A stretch of DNA of 64,000 nucleotides from Gryganskiella cystojenkinii. Its lineage: Eukaryota; Mortierellomycota; Mortierellomycetes; Mortierellales; Mortierellaceae. The stretch lies in NCBI GenBank assembly GCA_015852425.1, contig JAAAIG010000002.1, forward strand, positions 90,542-154,541. Direction: 5' to 3'. Position numbers and translations under genes: made by a program. The notes below the pieces were generated by a model. That model was not told the DNA's origin. It saw only the letters and a list, made by a program, of their open reading frames with translations, and made no database searches. Positions 32,106 to 43,959 of the stretch are shown in pieces; position 1 is the stretch's first letter, and each line of letters starts with the position of its first letter.

Positions 32106-34454
32106 TGTTCCGTTTCGTAACAAGAACCCAAAAAAAAGTGTCTGTGTGTTCCAGCTGGGAATCAAAACTTTGTTAAAGGATGTTTCGTTCGTAAAGGCGA
32201 CGTCCCTGTTCGTTTTCGCTGGGCCGGTTCTTAATCCTCTCAAAGAAGGAAGAAAGAGAAGGATAGCTTGCAGGATGGAAGAAGAAGGTAAAAGGAACAG
32301 AAAGAATAACTCCTTTTGCTTGCTGTTTTAGAGAGAAGAGAAAGGGCATAAGAAGAATAAAAGATAAAAGGTATACAGAGGAGGTTTTGTTCTTTCTGCT
32401 TCGGAAAAACAAAGAAATAACGGGAGAAGGGGCAAAGAGTAGTGAATGTCGACGAATGGAAAAAGGAGAGAGGAGTGTGAGAGAATCTGATTCAGGAATG
32501 GAATGGAGGTTGAAGCGAAATGAGCGATTATTTGGGTTGATCAAGTTTTTATGTATCTTTGCCTTCGTTCTGATATTCCAAAACTTAACTCATTGAGCTT
32601 GCCCAATCCTTTCCTTTCTGGTTGTCCGCCAGGAAGTTTTTTCTTCCTGCATTGCTTGTGCGTGCAGCTTGCCATTCAAAAATATAAGCAGACCCTGCTG
32701 CTCCACTTTTTTGATTACTGTTGTCTATGTCGGCGCTGCTGGACAGTTGATTCGCTTCCCGCCAAACAACACCTGCATCACCAGGGCTATCTTTTTTGAT
32801 GTCAGTGCCCACACAAACACGCACACTCTGAAGAAAAAGGAAGAAAGGGCGGGGCATTTTTCCGAGGTGTCTTTCAGGTCGGCCAAAGAGGGTCTGCGCT
32901 CTCTGGTTGTCGAGCTTGGGCAGACATGGCGACATACTTACTCCCTCTAGCCGCCTGCTTTCGATAACGTGAGTTTCTCTTTCCGATATAGTGGTATGAG
33001 TGGCAATGCATGGATTCGTTTCTGCTCTGCAGAGAGACTTCGAAGTGAAGAGCTTCGATTTCGGCTGCGAGGACATCTCTTGCTTTAGGGTCAGCTGACG
33101 GACTGCCCTCAAGTTCTTGTCAATCTTTTCAGTGACTTTTGCTGACACTCAGTGCCCCTCTTACGCTCTAGGATACGCAGATCGCACCCGATTTCGCTTG
33201 AAGTTTTCTCACGCTTTAGATGACGTCCTTGATGAGTAACATCTTTGGCGTCGCTACCGAACCCACCGATATGGAGGATAAAATCAACATCTTGACTATG
33301 GCTCCCGAGATAGACCAGGATTTTCTCGCGAATCGGAGTGGTGAGAGCCGACATGGCCTTGTCGAGGTTAAGCGAACCGTCCTTGTCGATATGATCGATA
33401 CCTGTCAGTTCCTTTGTCAGGTCGCCGAAATGACAAGCCTCGCATAGTAAATCAATCGATCGGGTGATGTGTCTGGCATCTCTTCTTTCGGAGGATTAGG
33501 AATACACTCATCCCTAGTGTGGCTCAAGAATAGTAGGAACTCTGTCGACATGCCCCCTTTACTTCTCGACAAATGAGCTTGGTCAACATTGGTCAAGCAG
33601 TTTGATGAGAATGACTTTAAGAACATATTGCAATAAAAACTCGAATCCTCGATCGTTATCAGGTGACAAAAGAGACGGATGCTAAAGAGTCCTATATCGG
33701 ATAGGGGGAAAAAATGACAGGTACTGGTTCTATTGTTCATATCTTTATGTGAAGAATGTCACCACAAAGGTTCCCTGCGTACGGATATGTGCGCACGGCT
33801 ATATTGAATAGGGCAGTGAGAGAATGACGCCTGTTATTTGCTTCGAGAGTTGAGCGAAGGAGGTGGGGAGTGAGAGAAGGACGGATGGAGAGGAAACACG
33901 GGACGAGAAAAAAGAGAGGAAGGGGTCAAGCTGTGGTTCATATGATTGACTCTTCAACAGATGGAATAACAAGTGACCAATTTTGATCCCCCACGTACGA
34001 TCTCTGTACTGTGAGGACTTTATACACTGTACCTGGTCGACTCGAAACCGAAGGCCATGCTATTTTTCGAAGAGTTGATCCTGAGGTTGACTACGACCTT
34101 TACTGTCACCCCAGGAGTCAGCTTTAGAGCTATGGTGGGCATCGTTGCAGAGGACAAGATGGTTACAAGCGAAGCAGGACAGGCGGATTTTATCCAAAGT
34201 CAGAAATTTGTACATCTAATTCATGTCAGTTATTTGTCCTCTATGCTTTAACCTATGAACTTTTGAAGTCTGAGTGCGTTACGTTTAATATGCTTAACTA
34301 TTGCTCGACCGATATTCACTGTTATGCTGGGACTTGCTGCAAGCCATGTATGTGTTGTCTGTGTCGAAATCGATTCAACTCGAGGGCTTTTACCTGCGTC
34401 TCTCGGTCAAGCCTTTACTCTTGGTGATGATTCGTTTCACTCCACCAGGACACT
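32106..34454. other. Gene-poor region
   Basis: About 2.3 kb upstream of the DUF202 gene. Purine-rich at 32220-32530. Small frames on both strands show no recognisable domain. It may include further remains of the decayed gene to the right (for example near 34057-34250), but nothing firm. Confidence 0.45.
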
Positions 34455-35770
34455 AGTCCTCCTCCCTGATCTTAGTAGTCCTCCTCGCTGCTGGCGGCGT
34501 GATGACGCTCCTGGTGGTTGGGTGTTTTCACCTGATCTATCGATACGTCAAGACCTCAGTCGCCTGCGCCTCACGCTGTTACGGACTCAAGTTCACCGAT
34601 AATTACCATTTCAACGACGGGAGAGGCGGAGATGGCGGATATCAACCCGACCACTTCAACTACAACAGCACCATCGACCAAAAGTGCCAACTAGAGACCA
34701 AGATTGTCGACTTCAGAAGAACAAAAGTCAGTCGACAAAAGCTACAATCCGCTCTATACCCCCTCAAGAACAGTGCCCAATCCCAGCACGATCACATTAA
34801 ACCCGAACGCCTTCTGGATCAACGTGCGGTGCATTTTTAGCTTACCTCTGGAATTGGCCTACGACCACGACCGAAAGCTTTGCCAGTCATAGCTCCTTCC
34901 AGTACAGGAGCACGGACCGATAACAACTTGTATTGAGTTGGTCCTCAAGAACCTGTCGAACGAAGATGGTGCCAGCTCAACAGCAGAGGGTCTAAACTGC
35001 AACAGCAAGCATCATTTCACCACAGTCCTGGTCCAAGAACAACGTCACTTTAACACTGTACAGATTTCATTACCTCTGTCTCCGCCTTTGTCACTACAGT
35101 CGCTACAGGAAGTGAACGCCAGGACGACCACGGACTCGGATGCAGCGCCGATCGACAGACGTCAGTCCATCGTTTATGCCGAGGGCCACACCGGAGGTTC
35201 AACCAGTATAAGAGTCGATCCTATGAATGATCCAAAACATTGTCCAAGGTCCCTTTGCCTCCTGTGCCATCATCGCCTTTATCCCACTTTGTATCTGTGC
35301 CATTACCGCTGATGGATGGCCCTCCTGGTATGCCCGACCCCTGGTCGTCCATGCATAGCCAAAAATCATCAAGACCCTCAACTGCAACATCACGACGAAA
35401 CTCTCGGTATCTGTCGTAGATGATGCCCCACCAAAATACCCACCTCCAGAGCTGGTTTCTGTCTCAACCACGCGACGGAATTCACCGAGATTGACAGGTC
35501 GGTCTTACGCCGTCGTCTGTGTACTCTTATGGACTCTCCCAGTCGAAATCTTCCTCCTCGCCGTCTTCAAGAGGACCGACACCGACTTCTTGTCGATCTC
35601 GATCTTCCAGCAGGAGGAAAGCAGATTGGGATTGACGACAGCGATATGGTTATAGTCCCATCTGCTATTACAGCAAGACGCAACCCGCTGGCAGGTTTCG
35701 CGTCAGCACGGTTTGAGTGAGATCTTAGATCCAGTAATCATCGAAAAATAAAAAAAAATAAAAAAAAATA
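34455..35770 (+). pseudogene. Probable decayed membrane-protein gene
   Basis: Several membrane-like stretches lie in order on the plus strand but in different frames, interrupted by stops. Near 34460-34560: LILVVLLAAGGVMTLLVVGC. Near 35236-35355: GPFASCAIIAFIPLCICAIT, then DGWPSWYARPLVVHA and a TAG stop at 35356. The same frame continues after that stop as PKIIKTLNCNITTKLSVSV, APPKYPPPELVSVS and YAVVCVLLWTLPVEIFLLAV, with another stop near 35658. Between these, N- and T-rich sequence with N-x-T-like sites changes frame. This fits a large glycosylated multi-pass or single-pass protein that has lost its frame. Undetected introns could explain part of it. No family recognised. Confidence 0.35.
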
Positions 35771-36206
35771 AAAATTTCATTGGCGTTCTCTCCCCACGTC
35801 CGAAAAAATTGATGAGACATCGTCTTGATTTTTTTTTTTTTTTTGTCCATTTGAAGAGACATTTCGGACAGGCCTCACGTTTGTATGCAGATGATGCTGA
35901 GAAGTTCAATCGCCATCGTGGGTCGTTCATGCAGCGATAATCTTTGGTTGTGTGGGCTCCAGATGAGACTGAGGCAAGTTTTTTTTTTCTGGTTACTGCT
36001 TTGAATTCTTTTATCGCTAGGACAAGGTCTACACCTCTTTCCCAATTATCGTTCTCCTTCGTTCCTCCACGCGTGTTTTATTACTGATCATCATTGTTGT
36101 CCTTGTTGCCTTTGCAGCTTATCATCATCTTCACAACCTTAATTCCACCCATCTTCCTCACACACTCCTCTCCGCACATCTTGACCCCTTCACCCACGTT
36201 TTCAAT
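35771..36206. other. Intergenic spacer and promoter
   Basis: Upstream region of the repeat-rich surface-protein gene. Contains repeated AAAAAAATA units at 35749-35773 and T runs; pyrimidine-rich just before the start codon. Confidence 0.45.
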
Positions 36207-37631
36207 ATGAAGACCACCTTCATGATCACCATGGCCGTGGCCGCTGTGTCCACAGCCTCGGCTTATGTCTGCCCCGACGCCCAGTCTGTCTCGTATTCTT
36301 GCAGGCAGCTCAACGTTTTTCCCTGTAAGAGCAATAGCAATGCATAGGAAATAATGCCGGTGACAGCGAGAGACAATCTAGACCGATGAGAGTTAATCCA
36401 CACGCTAGGTATTCTTGTATGACTGACCTCATTGCTATTTGATTTATGACAAAAGTGGTCTGCTACAACCCCAAATTGAATAAGGACGCTTGCAATGAGA
36501 AGCAGTGCAACCAACCCTACATTGACAACTATGCTGCCTGCCAGTGCCGTCGCAGCATGACCGAATTTTTCGAGGTATGTTGAGTTCGAGAATCTACTTT
36601 GATGCCATCAGACCAATGATTGTCAAAGTCCTAACAAGTCCTTTACATATCTGCGTAGCACTCCGTTAACGTCGAGGGTCTTATTAGACGTTGTGGAGGT
36701 GGTTTGAACAACCCTTTCGGAAACTCTGGTCAGTACCGCCCCGGACAAGGAACTGCAACTTTCCCCGTTGGTACCCCCACGCACCCCGGTAACGGTGGTC
36801 CCAGTGGTACTTTGGATCCCAACAACCCCGCCACTCGCATCTACAATGGAACGACCTATTATGGCGGTCAAACAGGTGTCGTCTCTGGAACCACTCGCAT
36901 TGTCTCTGCCACGGCTGTCGTCGGAAGCACTACCATTCTCCCCGGTACCACTACTTGGGTTTCTGGTACCCCCGGTATCATCCGTGGTACTTCTACTCCT
37001 TCCGGTCCTAGTGCGACCGGCAAGCCTGCGACTCGCTATTACAACGGCACCACTTACTATGGTGGTCAAACCGGTGTTGTTGANNNNNNNNNNTACTCGT
37101 ATTGTCTCTGCCACCGCTGTCGTTGGCGGAACCACTATTCTTCCTGGAACCACGACTTGGGTTTCCGGTACGCCTGGTATTATCCGTGGTACTTCCACTC
37201 CTGCGGGTACCACGACTCGTGGAGGTGGAGTCGATCTCGCAACTACAAGCGCTCAGCCTCTTGTGACATCTACTGAGTCTCCTCTCCCGATCACCACTCA
37301 GTCTCGTCGTGTCTCTCCTGGAGCGATTGCTGGTATTGTATTGGGTCTCTTGGCCGCTGCTCTCATTGCTGCTCTCTTGGCCTTCTGCTGGCGTCGTAAG
37401 CGTGCTGCTCATGTAGCCACAACAACAACGACCCATATCGCCCACGCTCCTCCTCGCACGATTGTGACCGAGAAGATTGAGCCTGTGGTTGTGAAGGCTG
37501 TTCCTGCTGACCAGACTCACTATGCTTCCTCGGTCCCAATTGCATCGACCTCCTCGGTCCCAGTTGCATCGACTTCCTCGACTACTTACAGCAGCAACAC
37601 AGGTGGATACAACACTCAGCCCCGTAACTAA
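36207..37631 (+). CDS. Secreted or membrane-anchored Thr-rich repeat protein (contains assembly gap)
   Basis: Exons: 36207-36324, 36456-36574, 36659-37631. A signal peptide (MKTTFMITMAVAAVSTASA) is followed by a small Cys-rich head (CYNPKLNKDACNEKQCNQPY, CQCRRS, IRRCGGG). Then come two copies of a repeat of about 64 residues starting RIYNGTTYYGGQTGVV and continuing TRIVSATAVVG, TTILPGTTTWVSGTPGIIRG. It is rich in Thr and N-x-T sites, so probably heavily glycosylated. A single membrane helix (AIAGIVLGLLAAALIAALLA) is followed by CWRRKR and a cytoplasmic S/T tail. The layout suggests a cell-wall or surface sensor/adhesin. Ten Ns interrupt copy two; the frame before and after differs by the gap length, so the true missing length must be a multiple of three (six would restore copy two). 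Repeat number may be collapsed. Confidence 0.7.
37084..37093. other. Assembly gap (10 N)
   Basis: Placeholder Ns inside the second repeat of the surface protein. The length is arbitrary: it breaks the frame, whereas six missing bases would match the first repeat. Confidence 0.95.
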
Positions 37632-37662
37632 AGCCTGGAAAGACAGGATGATGACTGGTTTT

Positions 37663-37670
<8 letters not shown>

Positions 37671-37698
<28 letters not shown>
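37671..37698. repeat. (CT)n microsatellite
   Basis: Fourteen CT units about 40 bp after the stop codon of the surface-protein gene. Confidence 0.9.
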
Positions 37699-37701
<3 letters not shown>

Positions 37702-37951
37702 CGTAATTGTACATACTATCAGATCAACTCCGTAGAAAATTAACGTGAAGCTATGGACGCGGACTCTGACTCCTGCAAAAAATAAATTTTTGTCAGTCAC
37801 ATGACGAGCGGTCACGGGCTGAGCGCGATTCTCTTCATCTTTGACAGCCTTTCATCATTTCGCCACCATTCTTTCTTTTGTCTTCTCTACGAACCCCACT
37901 ACATCTACAACAAGCACATCATCGCTACTTGAAGAAGAAGAAGAATAGACC

Positions 37952-38907
37952 ATGGCAAAACAATACAAGGCCCTCGGCGACGAAATTTGGAAGAGCAAAG
38001 TCGAGAAGATTGTAAGGAGCATCTAAACAGAACCACGCAGAAAATGGAAGCCATTCGCATGTACTCAAAGACGCGTTGACTGGCTGTGGACACTACAACT
38101 CGGACCTATGCATCCCCTATTTTTAGCTGTGGCGCTTCGAAAATGGATTCGCAGACCTGAGAGTGTATACGAACAGAGCCACTAACGCTTTCTTCAACTT
38201 TTAGAACGCGGAGCTCTTCACTCTTACATACGGCTCGATTGTCGCCCAACTGGTCAAGGACTATGAAGATTTCACTGAGGTCAACAAGCAGCTCGAAAAG
38301 ATGTAGGTGTTCCTGCTTTCGATGATACTCATGACTCTGTTTGATCTTGTAAAAAAAGGAGACCCTGACACTACTCTCCTCTCTTCATGTCGATCATCTA
38401 GGGGATACAATATTGGAACGCGATTGATCGAGGATTTCCTGGCACGATCCGCAGTCGGCAGATGTCAGGATTTCAGGGAGACGGCCGAAATGGTCTCAAA
38501 GGTTGGCTTCAAGATGTTCTTGAACATTACCCCAGCTGTCGCCAATATCTCACCAGATGGTCGTGAATTTTCCCTGGTTCTTGAAGAGAATCCCTTGGCA
38601 GAGTGTGTTGAACTGCCTGACCAGGCTATTTTGGAGGAGTTCTGGTACTCCAACATTCTCTGCGGTGTCTTGCGTGGAGCTTTGGAGATGGTATGTTTGA
38701 AAAGCCCTCATCTGTGTTTGTTAAAAAGAAAAGAGGGATTCTTTCATGATAACACATTTCTAACATCTCTTTGGATACTGGATATAGGTTCAAATGCAGG
38801 TTGATACGTTTTTTGTGACAGATACCCTTCGTGGAGATGATACCACCGAGATCCGTGTAAAACTGATCCGCTATCTCGAGGAGGAGGTCCCTGCTGGCGA
38901 GGATTGA
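37952..38907 (+). CDS. BET3: TRAPP complex subunit Bet3 (TRAPPC3)
   Basis: Core TRAPP subunit, part of the GEF for Rab1/Ypt1 in ER-Golgi traffic. Exons: 37952-38011, 38205-38302, 38402-38690, 38788-38907, giving 188 residues, the family size. Sequence follows Bet3: [113 protein letters not shown] and [20 protein letters not shown]. The cysteine that is palmitoylated in animal Bet3 lies in the RC-DF segment ([12 protein letters not shown]). All introns are GT-AG. Confident. Confidence 0.96.
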
Positions 38908-39135
38908 GCTCTACAGAAAGTTTCACTGGCTATTAAAAACTGTTTGAAATAAAAAATCTTGAATACATTTTACTAAAGATTTTGTTGGTGCACGTGACGT
39001 AAACACAAGCCACATCACCTCTTTTTTTCTTTTTTTTTTCTCTCAAATGCTTTCTTTTTTTTCTTTAAGCATTACCTTCAGTTCCCATTCCATTCCCCCA
39101 CCCATTCACGCCCAGTACCTTTAATAACCTCGCAA

Positions 39136-41600
39136 ATGTCTGTCGAGACGACCAACAAGCACATTAGCGAGACCGAGGCTGCAGAGGTCACGCCCAACAC
39201 GGTCGATGACAACCTCACTTTCGCCGACTTGGGACTTGACGACCGTCTGCTGAGAGGACTCGCCAAGCTCAACTTTACGAAGCCAACACCAGTTCAGGCC
39301 AAATCAATCCCCCTGGCCCTTGCTGGAAAGGATATTCTTGCTAAAGCCAGGACCGGAAGCGGAAAGACTGCTGCCTTTATGCTCCCTCTTATTCACAAGA
39401 TTCTCGCCGTCAAGGACGTATGTTTGTGTTTTGGTTGTCCCACTTTTGCTCAATTTTAAGATACACAAAGGAGAATCTCGACGCTAACCTTGACCCCTCC
39501 CATGCTTACAATTGTCCGATTTAGTCCCTCCCTCCAAATTCCCCCGAGGCCACCGCCACCCGAGGATTGGTTCTCGTTCCTACTGTCGAATTGGCTGGTC
39601 AGGTTACTGCCTTCACCAACAATATTCTTCTCTTCTGTGGACGTGCTGTCAACGTTCTCAACATTGCAGGAAAGCAAAACGACAAGGTCCAACAGTAAGT
39701 GCATATAACCAGACAACCAAAGTGTGCTTGGGTCAAGTCGAATGCGAATGCGACCATACTAATCATTTCTCTTTTTTTTCGTTACAATCATCTCTATTCT
39801 CTTGTAGACCCCTCCTCGCCACCCAACCCGACATCATCATCGCAACACCCTCCAGGATCCTCGCCCAACTGAAACTGAACGCTGTGGACCTGAAGACCCA
39901 TTTCCAGACCCTGGTCATCGACGAGGCTGATTTGGTCTGCAATTACGATTACCAGGAGGACGTCAAGGAACTCTTGACTTTCTTGCCAAAGATCTTCCAG
40001 AGTTTCCTGATGTCTGCAACCCTCGGAGACGATGTCGATTCGCTCAAACAACTCGTTCTTCGTTCCCCAGCAATCTTGAAGATGGAGGATAAGACCATGG
40101 ACTCGACTTGGGATAACCTCAAACAACTCTACACCATCTGCAGTGAGACGGACAAGTACCTGATTCTGTACGTGCTCCTGAAACTCAAGTTGTTGAAGGG
40201 CAAGTGCATCATCTTTGTCAACGATATTGAACGTTGTTACAGACTCAAGTTGTTCCTGGAACAGTTTTCGATTCCCTCGGTCGTCTTGAACTCGGAATTG
40301 CCATTGAACTCGCGTGTCCATATTGTCGAGGAGTTCAACAAGGGTGTTTACGATTATATGATCGCGACGGACGAGGGTGGACTCAAGGGTGAGAAAGAAG
40401 AAGAGGAGACGTCTGTACAGGAAATCGAGGAGGAGGGGAAGGAGGAGGAGGAAGAAGAGAAGGTGGACGAGGAAGAAGAGGAAGACGATGGTGTTCCCGA
40501 GGGCGAGATCGAGATGGAATTCGATGGCTCTGAAGGCGAGGATCTCGAGGAAGGCGACGACGAGATGGAAGCCATGATGCAAGCCAGCGACAACGAAGAT
40601 GACGAGGATGAGGCCAGTGCCATGGCCGCCCTTGATGGATCCAACCCTGCTGTCGATGCCAAGAAGCGGAAAGCATCAGAGCTTGAGACCAAGACTACGG
40701 AGGCGCCTTCAACAACAACTAAATCCAAAAAGAAGTCTGGATCGAAGAAGGACCAGGAATACGGAGTGTCTCGTGGTATCGATTTCGTAAACGTTGCTGC
40801 GGTCGTCAACTTCGATTTCCCACCCACGGCCAAGTCTTATACACATCGCGTCGGTCGTACCGCCCGTGGTGGTCAAATGGGTACCAGTTTGAGTTTTGTG
40901 GTCACGGAGGAGGAAAAGGAGAAATCGATCAAGTCGAGCAAGCTCTTGGGTGCTGCTGGATGGACCTTTATGCAGGGTGATGATGAACAAGTCTTCAACC
41001 GTGTTGTTAAGCAACAAGAAGGTAATTTACCCAACTTTCTATTGACCTATTATTTCAATACCGTGATGGTTTCAACTACATGTCCTAATCTTTATTTTTT
41101 TTTGTTAACCTAAAATAGCCTCTGGATGCACGATAAACAATTATACCATCCCCATGCAACAGTTGGCAGGTTTTAGATACCGTATGGACGATGCCATGCG
41201 TGCCGTGACTCGTGTTTCCATCCGTGAGGCTCGTCTCAAGGAATTGAAGGCCGAGATGTTGAACTCTGAGAAGCTCAAGGCTCATTTTGAGGATAAGCCC
41301 AAGGATCTCGAGTTTTTGCGTCACGACAAGACCTTGCACCCGACCCGTGTTCAACCTCACATGAAGCACGTTCCCGATTACATGATGCCCAAGGTCCAGG
41401 CGGTTTCCTCTCAAAAGATTGGCGAGGCTGCTGATGGATTGGGTCCTGTTACGTACAAGAAGAAGACCCAGAACTCGGTCCGAAAGGCGCGTCAGAGCAA
41501 AGGTGGCAACAAGTCTGGAGGCAAGAAGAATGATCCGTTGAAGAAGTTTAGTTTCGGAGGCGGTGGAAACAAGGGCGGCAAGAGGCAAAAAACCGCATAA
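39136..41600 (+). CDS. DBP9: DEAD-box RNA helicase Dbp9 (DDX56 family)
   Basis: Nucleolar helicase for 60S ribosome assembly. Exons: 39136-39417, 39525-39694, 39808-41021, 41119-41600, giving 715 residues. Motifs in order: Q motif ([18 protein letters not shown]), I ([10 protein letters not shown], about residues 70-79), Ia ([10 protein letters not shown]), Ib (ATPSRIL), II (VIDEADLV), III (SATLG), IV ([17 protein letters not shown]), V ([19 protein letters not shown]), VI ([12 protein letters not shown]). A long acidic insert (E/D-rich, about 115 residues) separates ATDEGGLKG from motif V, which is typical of Dbp9. A lysine-rich tail with [13 protein letters not shown] and [20 protein letters not shown] also matches. 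Its stop lies 149 bp from the convergent TCERG1-like gene. Confidence 0.95.
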
Positions 41601-41748
41601 AAAAAATTCTTACGAACACACGTACATTCCCCTCAATCACCCCAGCATTTGCATTCAAAAAAATAAAAATCACAAAGCATATCAGCATAATACTAATAAG
41701 AACAAGAGAAGGTCTGACGATTTGACAAGAGGAATTAAAAAACAAGTT

Positions 41749-43722
41749 TTAATCGCGCCTTTGAATAACCTTGTCGGCATACTCCCGGAACAACATCTCA
41801 CGCTCAGTCGAGGAACCGACAGCGTCATAGCGTCGATCCCGATCAATAGCGCGCTTGATTTTTTTCCATTCGACAGAGGAAGAGTGCTTATGTTCGTACA
41901 GGATATCCTTCTTGGTCTCTCTCAATAAACTCATAAACTCGTCAATCTCCTCCTTTGTGGCCTTGTATTTCTTGGAGGATGAAGAAGACGAGTGTGATGA
42001 CGACGAGGACCGCTTCTTGTCGTCTGACGTGGAGGAAGAGGAGGTCAAAGATTTTGTTGTGGGGAGAATACCCTTCTTCAAATCCGAGAGATACTTTCGA
42101 AAGATCGACTCTCGCAATGAACCGGGTTTGAGGGTCAAGAACCGAGGATCGAGTCTGTACTTTGTCATGAAATCCAACCAGGTCGAGGTCTTTGTCGTAT
42201 AATCCTCCATCAATTTCCTGTACACGGCCTCGGGTTTGGACATTGATGTAGATGATGACTCTGCCTTGGCGCGTTCATGGGACTTTGACAACGACGACGA
42301 TAATGACTCTTTACCACTCTTGCCTTTGCTGCTACTGTCTTTCGATTCTTCTTCCTCTCGGATTTCCTTTGCCTTCTTCTCCTTGGCCTCTCGAAGTTCT
42401 CGGACACGGATCGCACAATAACTTTCGAATAGATCTTCTCGTGCCTTCTTGTCCGGGATCGCATATAATCGAGGGTCGCGTTCAATTTTGCTAAATGCTC
42501 GGTCCCAGGTATCGAATTGGGTCACACCGCGCTCCCGCATCATGTTCAAGAACAACATCTCGCGTTCTTGGATGTTGTCAGGCGAGATCTCGAGTCTTCC
42601 GGTCGATGAGGCTAATGATTGAGATCCTCCAAGGGTTTGCAACATTTGAAGACGTGCCTGGACGTCCATATCCTCGTCCGAGTCCTCGTCTTCATCTTGA
42701 GACTCCATCTCTTGATCTTGGTCCTGGTTCTGATCGTTCATCATGTCTTCCATTTGTGCAAGTTGCCAAGCCACATCGTCTTCAGTCATCCTGTGGTTGA
42801 GAAAAAAACGAGGTTAGTAAACCAGACCAATTATATGTATACGAAAATATAATTCATGGTTGAGAGAAAGCAAACTTACTCTGTTCCAGCCTGTTCCTCG
42901 ACTCTGGACCGTTTCTCGTCCGTCTCCCTAAACAGAGTCTCATCATGGGCACGCTTCAAGTTAGCAGCCGCCAGTCGATCCCGTTCTTCCTTGGCGATCT
43001 TTTCGGCTTCGGCCTTCAACTTTTCAGTCTCAATCTGACCCATCTTGGTGAGGACAACATCGAGTTCTGCGGTTGGAATCCAGATCGAGGTCTTTGTTTC
43101 CTTGTTGTAGTAGAATGTGTTGTCCTGGGAAGTCGTCACGATGAACCAGGGCGAGTCCATGACTTGAACTCTACCATGGCCACAAAAAAAAAAAAAAAAA
43201 GTAAGGGCTTTAGCATGTGTCATAGAATTTGGTTATGAGAAGGTTACTCGGCATCAAATTTCAATATGAAACTCACTTTTTAACGGCCTTTTCTTTCTTG
43301 ACCTTTTTCGACTTTTTTGATTTCCCGGAAGGATCGTCCTTGGAGGCAGCAGTCAAGTCTGATGCGATTGGAGGTGGTATCATGACACCTGGTGGAAGCT
43401 GTTGCTGTTGTCCAGGAAGGAACCCTGGAGGGGGAGGTATCCCAGGTCCACCGCCGACAGGCATAGGAGTAGGTGTGGGTCTAACCCAAGAGCTGGTTCC
43501 AGTCGAAGCGTTGTAGAAATAGGACATGCCATCAGGTGCCTTGTGTTCGGTCCATCCAGGTGGAAGGAGTGGGACCATGAGAGGTCTGAATGGAAGAGGT
43601 TGTCCAGCAAAGGGAGGTCCTTGAGGAGGGGGCATCATGGCAACTGGCGGTGGTCCCCCAGCATAGAATGGGAGTCCCGGTGGTCCTGGAGGGGGTCGCT
43701 GTCCTTGGTGATGAGGATTCAT
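41749..43722 (-). CDS. WW/FF-domain transcription-splicing factor, TCERG1-like
   Basis: Links RNA polymerase II to splicing in animals. Exons on the minus strand: 43722-43277, 43170-42880, 42790-41749, giving 592 residues. A P/G-rich leader precedes WW domain 1 (LPPGWTEHKAPDGMSYFYNA, STGTSSWVRP). WW domain 2 is SPWFIVTTSQDNTFYYNKE, then TKTSIWIP, close to the third TCERG1 WW. A charged coil follows, then FF-type domains: FLNMMRERGVTQFDTWDRAF (with IERDPRLYAIPDKKAREDLF), YRKLMEDYTTKTSTWLDFMT (with RLDPRFLTLKPGSLRE) and FMSLLRETKKDILYEHKHSS (with WKKIKRAIDRDRRYDAV). Yeast Urn1 and Prp40 are related. The start lies 238 bp from the divergent TMA22 start, probably a shared promoter. Confidence 0.88.
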
Positions 43723-43959
43723 TGGATGGGGTAAGAGGCGATCAACAGAACAGAGGGCGATGCAGAATAAAAGCGAGGCGTGTTTTTTTCCCGCATAAAA
43801 AATAGTGGCGGTTGTGTGAGACTGCTTTTCATTGAATCAACACACACACACGCACATTGGACTTGTCTGTAGAGGTGCGGATAAGCTTTTTTTATATTTC
43901 TTTTTTTTGCATTGTCACATTTCAGTTCATCACCACACCCACAAAACCTACTGTTCATC

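Noticed and set aside
33109..33740. Minus-strand frames with FILHIGGFGSDAKDV-type sequence
   Set aside because: Short and without recognisable family; neighbouring frames do not join through good splice sites.
39794..40582. 262-codon minus-strand frame opposite DBP9
   Set aside because: Antisense of the helicase core and its acidic insert; runs of L and F reflect the GAG/GAA repeats.
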